A DNA stretch of 64,000 nt from Kuschelorhynchus macadamiae (GCA_030620095.1 JAUTXW010000203.1:542501-606500); one strand, 5' to 3'. Shown: positions 1 to 14,560, counted from the first letter of the stretch. Notes: generated by a model from the sequence alone, not told the origin. Translations and numbers: made by a program.

Positions 1-1226
<1,226 letters not shown>

Positions 1227-1409
1227 CTCAAAATTTTAAAAGTTTGTTATTTTGTCCAAATTTAAACGCATCTTGGCCCAAAAGCTTTGAAATGAAAGAC
1301 TAACACATTTTTTGAGGTGTGTATTCAGTACCTCAGACATAAACTAAACAAAAGGTTTTTAATTTTTATTAAAATTGTTATTATTAAGTTGTTTTTAATA
1401 AAATCTAGG

Positions 1410-2480
1410 TTACGTTTTATAATTTTCAAAAATTCCACCATTTGTTTCTAAGCACAGGTCAGCTCTATGGTATATAGCTCGGGTTGCTCTGTGGATACAT
1501 TCGGGCGTATTTCTTAGTGTTTGTGCTGCGTTTGTTATCCGATCCAATAATGCTTCTCTTATATTTACTTTAGTGGAATATACCAGTGATTTGAACCATC
1601 CCCAAAGACAATAATCAATCCAAAGGATTAAGGTCTGGCGATCTAGGTGGCCAATTAAACGGACCTCCCCGACCAATCCATCGGTTTGGAAAGTTTTGGT
1701 TTAAAAAAATCTCTTACAAGTAAACTGCAGTGTGCAGGGGCTCCATCATGCTGCAAATACATGTTTTGTCTTACATTAAGGGGAACATCTAATAGATTTC
1801 GCAAGTAATTTTCAAGAAAGTTTAAATATTTTTCTCCTGTAAGACTTACCGTCGATTATAAATGGACCAATTAAATGACCATTTAACATTCCACACCACA
1901 TATTAATGCTAAATTTATGTTAGAAATTATGTTCTACTGTAGCGTGAGGATTTTCATAGGACCACCGGTGTTCATTGTGAAGATTATTTATACCATCATG
2001 CGTGAACTGTGCTCCATCAGTGAACAAAATATACCTATACAACCTTCGATCTTCATTAATCCAGTTACAGAATTGCATTCTCAACTCAAAATCACCCTCC
2101 TGCAAATGTTGAACCCGTTGTAAATGAAATTGGTATAAACAATTAATGTGAAGATTTCTCCAAGCAGACGATTGTGTAATTTGATAAGTATCTGCCATCC
2201 GCCTAGTGCTGATGCTTGGATCATTTTCGACGGCATTGAGTATAGCCTCTTCTACTTCAACGTTAGGTCCCGATTCCCTTTCAGATACAATTTTCGCACT
2301 TGTAAACATCCCAGATTCTCCAGCAGTAGTGAAAACTTGTTGAAAAACTCTTCTATCTGGCACCCTTCTATCTGGAAAACGACGCTGGTACTCCGCGACT
2401 CCTTGAATTGCGACCCCATTGCAGAAGCCATAGACGAATATCATATCTGCATATTCACGATGCGAGAATATCACGGGCAT
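1410..2480 (-). pseudogene. DDE transposase pseudogene of element A
   Basis: Broken transposase of the insect Tc1/mariner type. The 5' part (1920-2480) encodes an N-terminal helix-turn-helix region with HREYADMIFVYGFCNG and RRFPDRRVPDRRVF, as in DUF4817-type domains. A second HTH region follows, then the first catalytic block, FTDGAQFTHDG, where the Glu usual after the Asp is Gly. Downstream, 1677-1919 needs several frame changes to read QHDGAPAHCSLLVRDF (second Asp block). 1410-1676 encodes a shifted form of the PRSPDLNPLDYCLWGW block. Frameshifts and stops make it non-functional. It is the only gene between the two TIRs. Family assignment is from motifs alone. Confidence 0.85.
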
Positions 2481-2696
2481 AATGACGTATTTAGATCTAA
2501 AGTTTCTTAAATGATTATTGTCAGATAATAAAAGTTATGAACAGAAATTGACAGTGACAAAATTTGATCTTATTATTAACTGACATTGCTATTGCTAAGT
2601 AACAGGAAAAACGATGAGAACACCAACCAGTAGTTGTTCTGTCAGGCAAGGCACACTTCTATTTTTTTACAATACATGCATACTTTATGTGAATTT

Positions 2697-3145
2697 GATA
2701 AAAAAATCACATGCGCCGAAACTGTTTTAAATCCAAATATCTCGAAAACGGTTGCTCGTATCCACTTTTAACAAGTATACCTTTTTGACGTAAAAATGGC
2801 AAGGGAATAATTCGTTTTGCTCAAAAATGTAATACAAGATTGTACCAAAAAGTTTTGATTGGTCGAAGAAGTAGAAAGACATGTAGGTGGCGCCCCCTAC
2901 AAGTAAGAGCAATACTAATATTAGATTCGAATTTGTCATGCCAAAAAACCCCCGTATATAAATTTTCACTCCATTATTTACATTATCATAGATTTTATTT
3001 AAAAAATAGGAAAATTAAATAAAAACTTTAACACCCTGTATCTCGAGAACTAAGGCCTTGCGGACACTTATTTATATAGACTTTTATGTTTATTTTTTGG
3101 TCCTGAATATGTTCCTGAAGTATTGACATTTCCTCATGAATCACC

Positions 3146-3150
<5 letters not shown>
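2697..3150 (-). repeat. Right TIR of element A
   Basis: Reverse complement of 786-1226, ending in CACCCTGTA at the start of the right TA tract. Confidence 0.88.

Positions 3151-3224
<74 letters not shown>
3149..3224. repeat. (TA)n microsatellite
   Basis: TA tract between the right end of element A and a lone terminus-like sequence beginning ACTGGGTGGTGCAACC at 3223. The latter may be one end of another element family; its partner end is not visible. Confidence 0.95.
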
Positions 3225-3225
<1 letters not shown>

Positions 3226-3989
3226 TGGGTGGTGCAACCAAGATGGGGTGGACGATTCTGGGCAAACGGAGAGGAATTTGAAAAAAAAATTGGGATATGA
3301 TTGATAGTCAAGAACGCTGTGTTTTAAAATTATACCCATTATACAGGGTGGTCTGAAAAGTTCGTGGTGAACCAAACTTGTGTTTTTTAAAATGGGATAC
3401 CCGGTATATTATTATTTTAGTTGATTCTCCTATTCGTTACGATCATTTTGATATGAGGTTTGTTGGGTCTAAAATTTATACCAAGGGAATGGGACGAGGT
3501 TAAAGTGGAAAAAAGGGTTATACTCCGGCCATTTTTTGAAAACAATTGAAGCAGGTATGGAAAAACCAAATATTCTATAAAATGTATTGTATCTAGGATT
3601 ACAATAATCGCTTGTAAGTCGTTCAAAATTATTCACTGTTATACAGGGTGGTCAAGTTTTGCAAATTTACCTTGGATTGAATTTTTTTAAATGGAACACC
3701 CTGTATATTTTACTTTCATGTTAAATATAACATTACTAGCTTTCAGAAAATACCATATTTGATACCTTTCTGACCAACAGTTTTTCAGTAAATTAGCTGT
3801 AAAAACAAAATTTCTTCAAACACGAATTACTCTGAATTCACGTTGTTAAAATTGACAGTTTAATATTAGGAGGCCATGATATCATCATAAATTGAACAAA
3901 AGATTGACAGTCCTGTCAAAACAGCAAAGTGTCAGAATATTGTCATCAGTAAATAAATAAATATTGTTCTTTGATGATGCGATGCCGAA

Positions 3990-4125
3990 ATAAAAACAAG
4001 ATAGAAGCTTTTGCAAGTTTATCATAGAGATTTCAAGAAACAGGAAATGTTGCTTTCAAAAAAACGTAAAGTAATTAATAAACCAGTTATCAATGAAGAT
4101 AATGCTTTGACAGTATTAATAACAG
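3990..4125 (+). pseudogene. Inverted partial copy of transposase B N-terminus
   Basis: This plus-strand stretch is homologous, in inverted orientation, to about 4945-5100, which encodes residues around 30-80 of transposase B (GNVAFKKRKVINKPV region). Coding sequence has therefore become part of the inverted repeat. The copy has stops and ends abruptly near 4125, where T/A-rich unique sequence begins. Confidence 0.75.
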
Positions 4126-4215
4126 ATCTTTTTTTACAAAAAAAATAAATTTAATATAAATCAACAAAAACAATGTATTTAAAACTTATAAAAGATGTTC
4201 AACTAAACCACCGTT

Positions 4216-5186
4216 TTACTGAAGGCACATTTCGAGTCTATCCATAAATGAAAGTTTCACTTTTCTCAAAGTCAGGTCTGAAATGTTGCGAAAACTGCTT
4301 ATTATTCTCAACTTCATATCTTCCACTGTGGTTGGACCCTCTTTATAAACTTCTTCTTTAACATGTCCCCATAAAAAGAAATCTAGTGGCGTTAAATCGG
4401 GTGACCTCGCAGGCCACTTAACTGGTCCACCTCGCCCAATCCAATGCTCTCCTTTCCAATTATTGAGAAAATGTCTTACATGCCTATGGTAATGCGGGGG
4501 TGCTCCATCATGTTGGAACCATAAGGAATTTCTTAACATTAAAGGTAAGTCTTCGAGCAATAAGGGCAACTCATTTCTCAAAAAATTTAAATAGACTTCT
4601 CCCGTTCAATGCTCTTCAAAGAAATTATGGTCCTATAACATGAGAGCCAATTATACCTCCCCAAACGTTAATTGACCATGATGATTATTTTGATGGTCCA
4701 CCTGACGAATCCAATGTCAATCAAATCCCTATCTACAAAACCTGGATTATCCCAAATTGTATTTAAAAACCAAATTGAAAACTCTTGTCGTTGGACGTAA
4801 TCGCGATCATACAGTTCTTGGTGTAATTCAATGTGGTAGGCATGATATTTATGTTGTTTCAGAATCCGTTTAATACTAGTGCGTTCAATATCAGTAGCTC
4901 TCTCAATTTCCCTGGTACTTGTGTGTGGATTTTCTTGCACCGTTAATAACACTGTCAAAGCATTATCTTCATTGGTGACTGGTTTATTAATTACTTTACG
5001 TTTCTTAAAAGCAACATTGCCTGTTTCTTGAAACCTCTCTAATAAACTTGCAAAAGCTTCAGGTCTTGGTTTTTTTTCGGCATCGGGATATCGTACCGCA
5101 TAAACCCTGCTTGCTAGTAAAGGGTTTTTTTGACACTCGCCCAACATAAAAGTCATGTTTATCAACTCTGGAGTACTCAAACTCAT
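4216..5186 (-). pseudogene. DDE transposase pseudogene of element B
   Basis: The N-terminal half (4668-5186, 172 codons) begins MSLSTPELINMTFMLGE and carries a DUF4817-like region followed by an HTH segment (STREIERATDIERTSIKRIL). The C-terminal half (4216-4581, 121 codons) carries the second catalytic block FQHDGAPPHYHRHVRHFLNN, then WIGRGGP and PARSPDLTPLDFFLWG, which spans the third acidic position. The central region (4582-4740) has stops and shifts where the first catalytic Asp block should be, so the gene is dead. The two halves are otherwise well preserved, implying a moderately young loss. Confidence 0.87.
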
Positions 5187-5797
5187 TGTTACTTAACAAT
5201 TTCTCGGCTTATCGTCAAAAAACAATGGTAATTGATGCGAATTCTCTGACACTTTGCGGTTTTGACAAGAATGTCAATCTTTCTTTTCATTTATGATTAT
5301 ATCATGGCGTCCTTATATTATAGGTAGTCAATTTAAGCAACGTAAATAATACCGCTTCTGTTAGAATGAGTAAATTTTGGTTTCACGGTTAATTTACTAA
5401 AAAACTGTTGGTCAGAAAGGTATCAAATATGGTATTTTCTGAAAGCTAGTAATATTACCTTTAATATGACAGTAAAATATACAGGGTGTTCCATTTAAAA
5501 AAATTCAATCCAAGGTAAATTTGCAAAACTTGACCACCCTGTATAACAGTGAATAATTTTGAACAACTTACAAGCGATTATTGTAATCCTAGATACAATA
5601 CATTTTATAGAATATTTGGTTTTCCCATACCTGCTTCAATTGTTTTCAAAAAATTTTAGACCCAACAAACCTCATATCAAAATGATCGTAACGAATAGGA
5701 GAATCAACTAAAATAATAATATACCGGGTGTCCCATTTAAAAAAACACAAGTTTGGTTCACCACGAACTTTTCAGACCACCCTGTATGATGGGTATA

Positions 5798-6166
<369 letters not shown>

Positions 6167-6623
6167 TATTTTCTTGGGCATAGGTTAACTCATTGATAAG
6201 CAAAACTACAATTTAATCGACGTTTCGCTCATTATATAGATATTGATTTCAAGATGTTCTATTTTCTACAATAAAAACATGTAAAGTTAGTACTTAAATT
6301 AGTTAAAACATTATTGAAAAAACATCACTCAAAAAAACATTACATTTAAAACAAACTATGATTATGAACACAAAAATACATTTAAAACAACATTAATGTT
6401 ATACAGAGTTCATACCTTGGAAACATGTCATGTGTAACGAATGTTTTGCGATTGCAATAATTTCGACACGTCTGGAATTCTAGTAGATAAAAACGAGACA
6501 AATTTTTTCTATTTTTATTTATATATTTACTTTGATTTTTATTGCTATACAGAGTTTTGGTTTATGATCTTACTGAAATGTACAGGGTTTTATGTATGGA
6601 GTAGTTTATTTATTTAGGTTAAT

Positions 6624-6950
6624 TTACTTAGATATCAGATTATAATAAATTTGGCTTAAGTTATTGATGTCTTTTTTATCGTTGACGGCATCTTTCTCTT
6701 TTTTAATTTGTATCATTTCTTTTATTGTGAGTTTTCGATAATTAGTTTCTTGCTCTAAAATTTTGGTTTGTTTAAAATCAAATTCATGTGTTTCTGTAAG
6801 TTCGTGTTTGTGGAGTGCAGTTGATGCATTTTTTGTGTATTTGTGGCCGTTTAATCGACTATCTAAGTATTGTGTTGTCATTCCTATGTACTTTTTTGGG
6901 CAATTTAAACATGGAATTGAGTAAACTAGGTTTGATTTCTTTTTTTTATT
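6624..6950 (-). pseudogene. GIY-YIG endonuclease domain of PLE 1
   Basis: The frame reads VYSIPCLNCPKKYIGMTTQY and then LDSRLNGHKYTKNASTALHKH. This is the shape of the PLE-type GIY-YIG nuclease: a Tyr-rich first motif, a Cys-x2-Cys pair, the YIG motif, then Arg and His. It lies one frame away from the upstream RT frame; the shift falls in an A-rich run around 6940-6955. In PLEs this nuclease nicks target DNA to prime reverse transcription. The frame continues to a stop at 6624 with a Lys-rich tail. Confidence 0.82.
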
Positions 6951-8067
6951 TACCTTGGTTTTTGAAGGGAGTGAAAAGACAGTTTAGTAAATTCTGTGCT
7001 TTATCACAGACAGTTATGTCGTGTTTAGACAATATATAATTTATTTTTTCTGATAGACCGTCTGTGTAGGGCATTGCAACGTATTTAGTATTACCATTTC
7101 TTTCTTTTGTTGCTTTCCTTAAGTTATTATAAAAAATATGAGTTCGTTGTTTAAAAACTCGTAGTATGTTTTTTTCCGGATAATGGTTATTTATTAAAGT
7201 CTCCTTAACCTTCTTTAAAATCTCAGGACGATATTCTGGGGAAGTAAGTGAGATGGCACGATCGGTTAGACCTATAATAACGCTATTTTTTTGATTCTTT
7301 GGATGGTTGGAGTTAAAGTTTAAGTACCGCCCTGACCATGTTTTTTTTGTATACCACTTGGTTTTTATATTTTGATCTTTCTTGTTTCTAATTAGGGTTA
7401 AGTCTAGAAAATTAATTTTGTTTTTGTCTTCAATTTCCATGGTAAATTTTAATTTGGGGTGAAAATTATTGAAAGCATTTAATAGGTCATTAATATGGTT
7501 TTTTGAAACGGCAGTTAAACAATCGTCCACAAATCTTTTAAAAAAAGGAAGGTTAAAATCAAGTTCACTTATCACACTCTCCTCCAGATATTCCATAACT
7601 AATTGTGCGACAATGGAGGAAATAGGAGAACCCATAGCGCAACCATCTGACTGTTGATAATATCTGTCCTCATACTAGAAATAATTATTATTTAGAGTAA
7701 TAATGTTAATAGCTTCTATAAATTCTTTTAATGGAAGTGTTGTGTGACCCTTTAATTCGTCCCATTTTTGTGTTATTATGTCAGATAAAAGTTCATTCGG
7801 AATAGTTGTATATAGAGAAACAACATCAAGAGATATTAGTATATGATTGTTTGGAATGTTTACCTTGTCAATGAATTGTTTAAATTCAAATGAATCTTTA
7901 ACAAAATAATCGTTTTTTCCGGTTATTTTGGACATACAATTAGACAAATATTTCGACAGTTTATAAAAAGGAGATTGGATACATGATGCAATGGGCCTTA
8001 AAGGTATGTTAGCTTTATGCAACTTAGGAAGACCGTATATTTTGGGTGCTACTGCGTTGTGTATCAT
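6946..8067 (-). pseudogene. Reverse transcriptase of PLE 1
   Basis: Two open stretches in the same frame (7675-8067 and 6946-7635) are separated by a single TAG at 7675-7677 and 13 further codons, so one nonsense change interrupts the RT. Motifs in order: KIYGLPKLHK, LRPIASCIQSPFYKLSKYLS, SLDVVSLYTTIP (first catalytic Asp), CAMGSPISSIVAQLVMEYLE, FVDDC (catalytic Asp pair), then the conserved PLE region FLDLTLIR. All are typical of Penelope RTs, which are related to telomerase RT. The N-terminal part of the protein is absent. The 3' neighbour is the GIY-YIG domain. Confidence 0.87.
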
Positions 8068-8093
8068 TAGGTTTTTTTGCTTCTTTATCAGAA

Positions 8094-8790
<697 letters not shown>

Positions 8791-11250
8791 TTTGACTTTC
8801 CGAGTTTTTAATTATCTATTTGCCCACACCAATTTCACCAGTTTAACATTTCCTGTCAAAATAGAAACTAGCAAGACAGAAAAGTGCATTGTGCACTCCA
8901 TTTCATTGCAAATTAAGTCGTTTGGGAGTTACGGAGCTTCAAAGAGTCAAAAATGTCGATTTTCAAGCGCCATTTTCTCAAAAACTGGACATTTTCAATT
9001 GAAAGCATAATATTATTAAAAAAAAATATTTTCTCGATAAATATGACCTTAAATAGGATAATAAATTACTAGTCTCATCAAGCATGATTTTATTGCTCGC
9101 ATCCTGTTTAAATTTGTTAAAAGTGCTCAAAACCGTGTTATTAAAGCGATGTGAATGTTTCTATAGAATTTTATAGGTTTGGCCATTTTATATTAGAAAA
9201 TTGCTCTTTTAATAGGCGTTGGTTCGACCGGTCATGGGAAGTGTTCAAGAATCAGGTAGTGTTCTCACCTTAGATAACAAAAAAGTGGATTTCGTTCTAG
9301 CACTTTTATTAATTCCCTTTGAGGTTCATAATGACATTATTTTACATACATTTCTGTGTCCAGTTAATACAAAAATACGACAAATCTCTAACATTCTACA
9401 AATGTGCAATAAAACAGATCCATTCGATCGCTAGTACTATGGGGCAAACTTGCAGTAATTTTCTCACCTGTTTTAAAATAACGCATTGTAAGAACTTAAT
9501 AGTATATTTTTCTTCTAAAAATATACATGTTTTGCAATTAGATAGATAATTATACTTTACATGTTTACATTTTATACCAAACCACCAAAAAAAGTGGCGA
9601 TGGAAGGACTGGGTACAAAATCTAAAATGATGTACAGGAAATATACTATCAAAAACAAAAATAGTTTTGTCAGCACTCACGGAAACGTTTTAGAGGAAGC
9701 GCCAAACCAGAAGGAAAAAAATTACCAAAGTAGATTTTATTTGAAAACAATTATTTTTTTTATCAATATAAATTATTTTTTTACTTAACAAAAGTAAAAG
9801 ACTTTTTAAACCTGTATTCCAATGTATATTTACAGATTATCTAAATATGTAGACAAAATACTTCAATTATTACCTAGAAAATTATTTTTTGTTTTAGTAG
9901 GTTTTTGGAGTTAATTATTCGTTTAAATTAGGTTCACATATGTATTAAGGTCAACGTCAACGAATTTTACTAAATGTATTTGTTAGCTGACTGTAAGCCG
10001 TATATCTGAGGGAGAAAGAAATAATAGATGGCTACCACTGATATAACATCCAACCCACAATTCATATGGTATTTTCCATTGCTCATTATTTTTAAATAAT
10101 TGCCATGTCCTCGAAGATTGACAAAACAAACAGAAGAGGCAGATATTATTTATTTATCAAGTAAATGAGTCACGTTTAACTGTAAACTAAGAGAAGCAGT
10201 TGAAGATTGAAGATTCAGTGGTCTTAAAAGTCTTAAGTCATCCATCATACCTGCTTAAAAGTATTGAAAGGACACAAGCAATCAACTGTTAAATTGCGAA
10301 ATAAGGAAATAAACCAAATAGATTTTTTAAGAATGCGTTAAAGGTATGTACTTAGATAATGGTGTTTTTTAAACGTAAAATACCAATAGAGACATAATTA
10401 TTATAAATAACGTTTACTACACGATATCTTATTCTTGGTATGCATTAATTCATTAACTAAACATTGTTGTTTGCTTTTGTGTTTATACGCCAGTTTCTTG
10501 ACATTTTCGCTTCTTCAGTATTTGAGTCAATTAAATTGACTTTTAGTTGGGTATTATATAATTGAATAATGTTGTTGAAGTAGTCTTTGAAAAAAAAATA
10601 TCCGTTAGCAGTACTGATACTCGGAATGTTATGATTACCAGGAAATATGGTTTTTAGAACTGATAACTATTTGAGCAAAATTATCAGAAGCTGAAATTTT
10701 ACTAGCCCTGAAAAGTTTCGGGCGGTGCTAATCCCAATAAATACATGAGAGGTTGAATATTTAAACACATAAAACCAGTTAAAAAAATCTTATATAACCG
10801 GGGGTCAAAAAAAGATAAGCATTGAACTTATTTTGTTGTAATTTAAGCAAATTACTAAATATTTTTTTCATTTTATGTTATTAAAGTTCATAGAAATATA
10901 GCCAGCTTATATTTTTCGTGAAATTAAGCTTTACATCTTTCTAAAAATTATTTGGTATGCCTCTGATTATTTTATAGTAGTCTCTAACAGAAATTAGTTA
11001 AGATATGATCAAAAATGAAAGTCATAAATAAGTACGTCAAAAAATGCAAGCTTTTAAAATATAATCTGATATTTGCTTCGTCATTAAAATAGAGCATTGA
11101 AGATCACTGCTCGCTGATAAGTTGGCTTTGAAAATAATGACACAAAGTTAGTAAATAATAGTCGTTCATGTTCTAGTTTGTTGTGAATTTATCAGCGCAA
11201 ATTGTCTATTTAGTGAATATTTTTTTGAAAATGGGCCGTAGTATCCATTG
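8791..11250. other. No recognisable gene
   Basis: AT-rich sequence with only short open frames. A 75-codon frame at 9561-9788 and others near 8792 and 9219 have no motif and are flanked by stops. The gap appears to be diverged repeat or intergenic DNA. A short sequence near 8930-9000 (GGAGTTACGGAGCTTCAAAG, GCGCCATTTTCTC) looks like a dispersed repeat. Confidence 0.4.
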
Positions 11251-11328
11251 GACAGGGTGGTCTAATAAATCTTCTAAATAAAGAAGACGTCGGCTGTAGC
11301 TCGGGAACCGTTCATGACAGAACTTAAG

Positions 11329-11397
<69 letters not shown>

Positions 11398-11959
11398 GCC
11401 AAGAGAAATCGTTCGAAAGTTCGAAAGTTGACCGCTAGGGGAAGTAACAGCTACACAAAAGTGTAAATGTCAGTTTTCTCTTAAATTTCCATAATTGAGG
11501 TATGTTGAAAATATAAGCATTGTATTCTTCAACCAATTACGCACTATTTTGCTTGAGACCATTTTTGTCTATTTTCAAAAATAAAATGGTGGTGGAAGGT
11601 CAAACATTTTCACTTTCAAATATAGATATCTCTGTTTTGAATAAACTAATTCTATTCAATCTTATTGTTTCGTGTTGGGACGGTTCTACCTATTCTATAT
11701 TTAATTTGGCTTCAGTAGAATAGCCCATTTTGTTGGACAAAACTAACAAAGAAAAGTTAAATGATAATGACAATCTGAAAATGTCAGTACCACCAAGACA
11801 CCTTAGACACTATTTCACGTAAATTAATTAGGATAAGGGGGAATTTCTAATACTAGTTTCTGATTTACCCTGTATATTGAAAGTTATGTTTTTTTAGAAA
11901 GTTCCCTGAAATGCATACAACTTTTGTATTTATTATTTTTTTCTATCTACAAAAATAAA

Positions 11960-12140
11960 CTCTTAAAATGGGGGCGAAATATAAATGATGTCCTTGTACA
12001 AGAAACCGACGCATACAAATAGAAACCTAAATGCAAATTCCCACTACCATTCAGCACAACAGAAATCGGTCATTAATTCACCAGTATTTAGAGCTATTTC
12101 GATTTCTGATGAAGATTCTCTAACATTGGAAACATGTACC
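11960..12140 (+). pseudogene. Penelope-like element fragment
   Basis: The translation contains SLYKKPTHTNRNLNANSHYH, then INSPVFRAISISDEDSLTLET. It matches, with stops and changes, the same central segment of PLE 2 at 49745-49890 (RKLTHINRYLKQIP). This is the region between the RT and the endonuclease. Only about 180 bp survive, embedded in the left side of element C. Confidence 0.7.
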
Positions 12141-12159
12141 GTAATGACTGTGTTAGTGG

Positions 12160-12340
12160 TCTCTAGATGGCGTGATTCTCCAAATAATGCTGATTTTCTC
12201 AAAAAAAAAAATCAAATGGTATGCTATGACTTTTATATCACAATTTATTTGGTAGTTATGAAGGAAACTGAATAGTGAAATAAAAAATCCAGGTCCGCAT
12301 TTAAATTAAGAAAGTTGATGAATATCTCTCGAATCCCAAA
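12160..12340 (+). repeat. Inner inverted repeat, left copy
   Basis: Inverted match to 13325-13475, including GTATGCTATGACTTTTATAT and AAAAATCCAGGTCCGCATTT. The AAAAATCCAGGTCCG block recurs at 45848-45862 and, inverted, near 45451-45465, each time beside PLE-like terminal motifs, so it is probably a PLE or PLE-derived terminus. Confidence 0.7.
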
Positions 12341-12367
12341 CATCGGATCGGAAAATTAACCTTGCTG

Positions 12368-12980
12368 TAGAGGTGGGAATTCTAGTTCAATTACGTGTTC
12401 GTTCGTAAAAAAATATAGTTCAAAAAACTAGTGCATTAGGTCACATAGAATGTTTGCGAACGAGAGTGTGTTTTAATTTAAATAAGTCGCAATAAAATTG
12501 TCCCTGGATTAGACAAATTTTATATTTTACTCATTAATTAAACTGTATATTCTCAAAAGTAACACATAATCTTATTATAAAGTCTACATATGTAAACAAT
12601 TTGCTATAAAACAAAACAACAAGCAATAAGCAAAATATAACTAACTAAATAAAACAAAACATAATTAGGTATTTGGCAAATAGATTCTGAAAAAATATAT
12701 AAGTAACTTAAAAGTTACTATTTAAAAATAATATTTGCGAAACTTTTTTAGATTTTAGCTGTGATCTTTTTTCCGTTATAACTTGTCCCGCTTTTGAAAA
12801 AATTTATCGTTCGCTCAATTTCGTTCACGAAAAGAGAAAGAGACGCTGCTGTTTTTTTATTTCGTTTGCAATGACAATGAACTACTGAACCAGTCTTTCG
12901 GACCATCACGAGTAGTTCATCTTGTTCACGAAAGAAACTAGTTCATTTGAACTAGTTCTTTCACGAACTACCCATCTCTA
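12368..12980. mobile_element. Non-autonomous hAT-like element, 613 bp
   Basis: Left terminus TAGAGGTGGGAATTCTAGTT and right terminus, reverse complemented, TAGAGATGGGTAGTTCGTGA are imperfect TIRs of hAT type. They are flanked by 8-bp target duplications CCTTGCTG (12360-12367) and CCTTGCCG (12981-12988), one mismatch apart. Subterminal GAACTAGTTC-like palindromes recur at both ends (12895-12970). No transposase frame fits in 613 bp, so it must have been mobilised in trans. Confidence 0.85.
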
Positions 12981-13324
12981 CCTTGCCGTTTTGAGAGGAG
13001 AAAAAGTGACAATGGCAAAGTGGAAATTATTTTCATCTCTCATTTCTATTAATCCTAAGATTTTAGGAAAACCAGAAAACTGAAAGAAAACAAGGCTCCA
13101 ATAGAAACTTAAGTAATCTTGCATAATTGTAAAGAACAAAACTTAACAAATGAACAAAACAGAAAATAATAAAACTCAGTCTCATAATTACATATGCTTC
13201 GTAATAAAATAGCTAAAGCTGGGGCCAGGCAGGGTACACGGTTTGGGCAAAAAGATTAAACCGAGTTCTACCTTGTTTCAGTGAAACAACAAAAGAAAAG
13301 TGACGAAATGAACTAAAACTATCA

Positions 13325-13475
13325 AGACCATCATCAGCTTTCTTAATTTAAATGCGGACTTGGATTTTTTATTTCTCTATTCAATTCCCTTCATAACTAC
13401 CCAATAAATTGCGATATAAAAGTCATAGCGTACCATTTAATTTTTTTGAGAAGATCAGGAGTATTTGGAGAACTA
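13325..13475 (-). repeat. Inner inverted repeat, right copy
   Basis: Reverse complement of 12160-12340, interrupted only by small indels; see the left copy. Confidence 0.7.
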
Positions 13476-13756
13476 CGGTACGAGTAGAGCAAAAAAAGAA
13501 AAGGTTCATTTAAAACAGAGATGGCAAAAAACTGCGTAACTGGTTAAAGAATACAATGCTTATATTTTCATCATACCTCAAGTATTGAAATTTAAGAAAA
13601 AAATGGCATTTACACTTTTGTGTTGATGTTGCTCCCCCTAGCGGCCAACCTTCAAACTTGAAAATAATTTACAGCATTTTCTCTGGGCAGATTTAGTTAT
13701 AGCCGACGTCCTCTATTATTGGACCACTCTGTACAGCTGCTGAAAGAATGACATCG

Positions 13757-14560
13757 CGGAAAAAAGGTAAATCTCTTAGAGATATTGTAATGATCGTAGG
13801 TCGTTAAAAAAATGGTGGAAAATGCATTGAAAACCCAAGCGGAACCTTAGAGCAAGAAGAAAAAATACATCTTATACTAACAAACAGATTTTTGGTATTT
13901 CCAAAAACGGCCCGTTTAAGTCTTCTACCGAAATTAAAACCGAACTGGGGTTAAAAATAAGTGTAAGAACAATTCGCAAAAGGCTTCAAGACAGTAACCT
14001 ACACTGTAGAGCAGCAAGAAAAGTTCTTGTTCTTCTAATATCCTCCAAAAATATTAAACAACGTTTAACGTTTGTCAAAGATCGTTTAAGTTGGAATGGT
14101 CAAATGGAAATCAGCAAACCCAACTGGGAGTAATTACCATAACACACTATTAAAATCGTTAAACATGGAGGGAGTAATCTAAAACTATGGGGAACTTTTC
14201 ATTATTGGATTTAAGACATTATGGCCCAAAATGAGTATGTCCAGATTTTTCAGGAAACCATGTTACCATTTGCAGAGGATCATATGCCCTTAACATAGAA
14301 GTACCCCGAAGATAATAATCCGAAGCACATGTTTAGAAAACGAAACAATTTTTTAGTGACAATAGTCTGGATTTATTGTCCTGGCCGTCCCAATCGCCAG
14401 ACCTCAATTCGATTTAAAATGTATGGACTTACCTCAAAAATGCTCTTAGCAGAGTGGGAAGCAAAACCATTTGACTTGTATCAAAGGCTTGTGAAATGTA
14501 TGCCCAGAAGATGCGCTGAAGTTCTAAAACATAAAGGTTATAAAATGAAATATTGGGCAT
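13757..14560 (+). pseudogene. Tc1-family transposase pseudogene
   Basis: Multiple-frame remnant in plus orientation. Landmarks in order: KKGKSLRDIV (N-terminal HTH region), a second paired-like segment near 13970-14060, VKHGGSNLKLWGTF near 14160-14195 (the HGG...WG block of Tc1 transposases), ALQ-type linker, NPKHMFRKRN near 14320 (second Asp block, with the Asp region disrupted), and WPSQSPDLN text near 14390 in a shifted frame. A final 102-codon open stretch at 14329-14637 is part of it. Numerous stops and shifts; non-functional. It belongs to a different family from the DUF4817-type transposases elsewhere in this window. Confidence 0.75.

Larger units (their letters stand above)
3347..5786. 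mobile_element. Long-TIR Tc1/mariner-type transposon B
   Basis: Ends TACAGGGTGGTCTGAAAAG and, inverted, CTTTTCAGACCACCCTGTA. The inverted arms are very long: about 3331-4125 against 4945-5800. They include two internal copies of the CAGGGTG-type terminus (3641-3712 and 5480-5548). The left arm contains an extra stretch of about 60 bp (around 3480-3535) missing from the right arm. The inverted homology also includes about 14 bp outside the apparent terminus (TTATACCCAT and ATGGGTATAA). It contains one broken minus-strand transposase. Confidence 0.85.
11252..13733. mobile_element. Long-TIR mariner-type element C with nested insertions
   Basis: Outer ends ACAGGGTGGTCTAATAAATC (11252) and, inverted, CTATTATTGGACCACTCTGT (to about 13732). 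The arms share GACGTCGGCT, CCGCTAGGGG and ACACAAAAGTGTAAATG in inverted order. The left arm contains an A-run plus (TA)n at 11332-11395 that the right arm lacks. A second inverted pair (12160-12340 with 13325-13475) continues the arms inward. The left side carries about 600 bp of extra sequence (11560-12160). The centre holds a hAT-like insertion. No transposase of its own remains. Confidence 0.75.

Noticed and set aside
8791..9800. Short ORFs at 8792, 9219, 9319 and 9561 as small genes
   Set aside because: Under 80 codons, no motifs, no consistent start context and no matching structure in the neighbourhood.
12105..12140. Hammerhead at TCTGATGAAGATTC
   Set aside because: This is PLE coding text (SISDEDSL) aligned with PLE 2; GAAAC follows by chance and no stems form.
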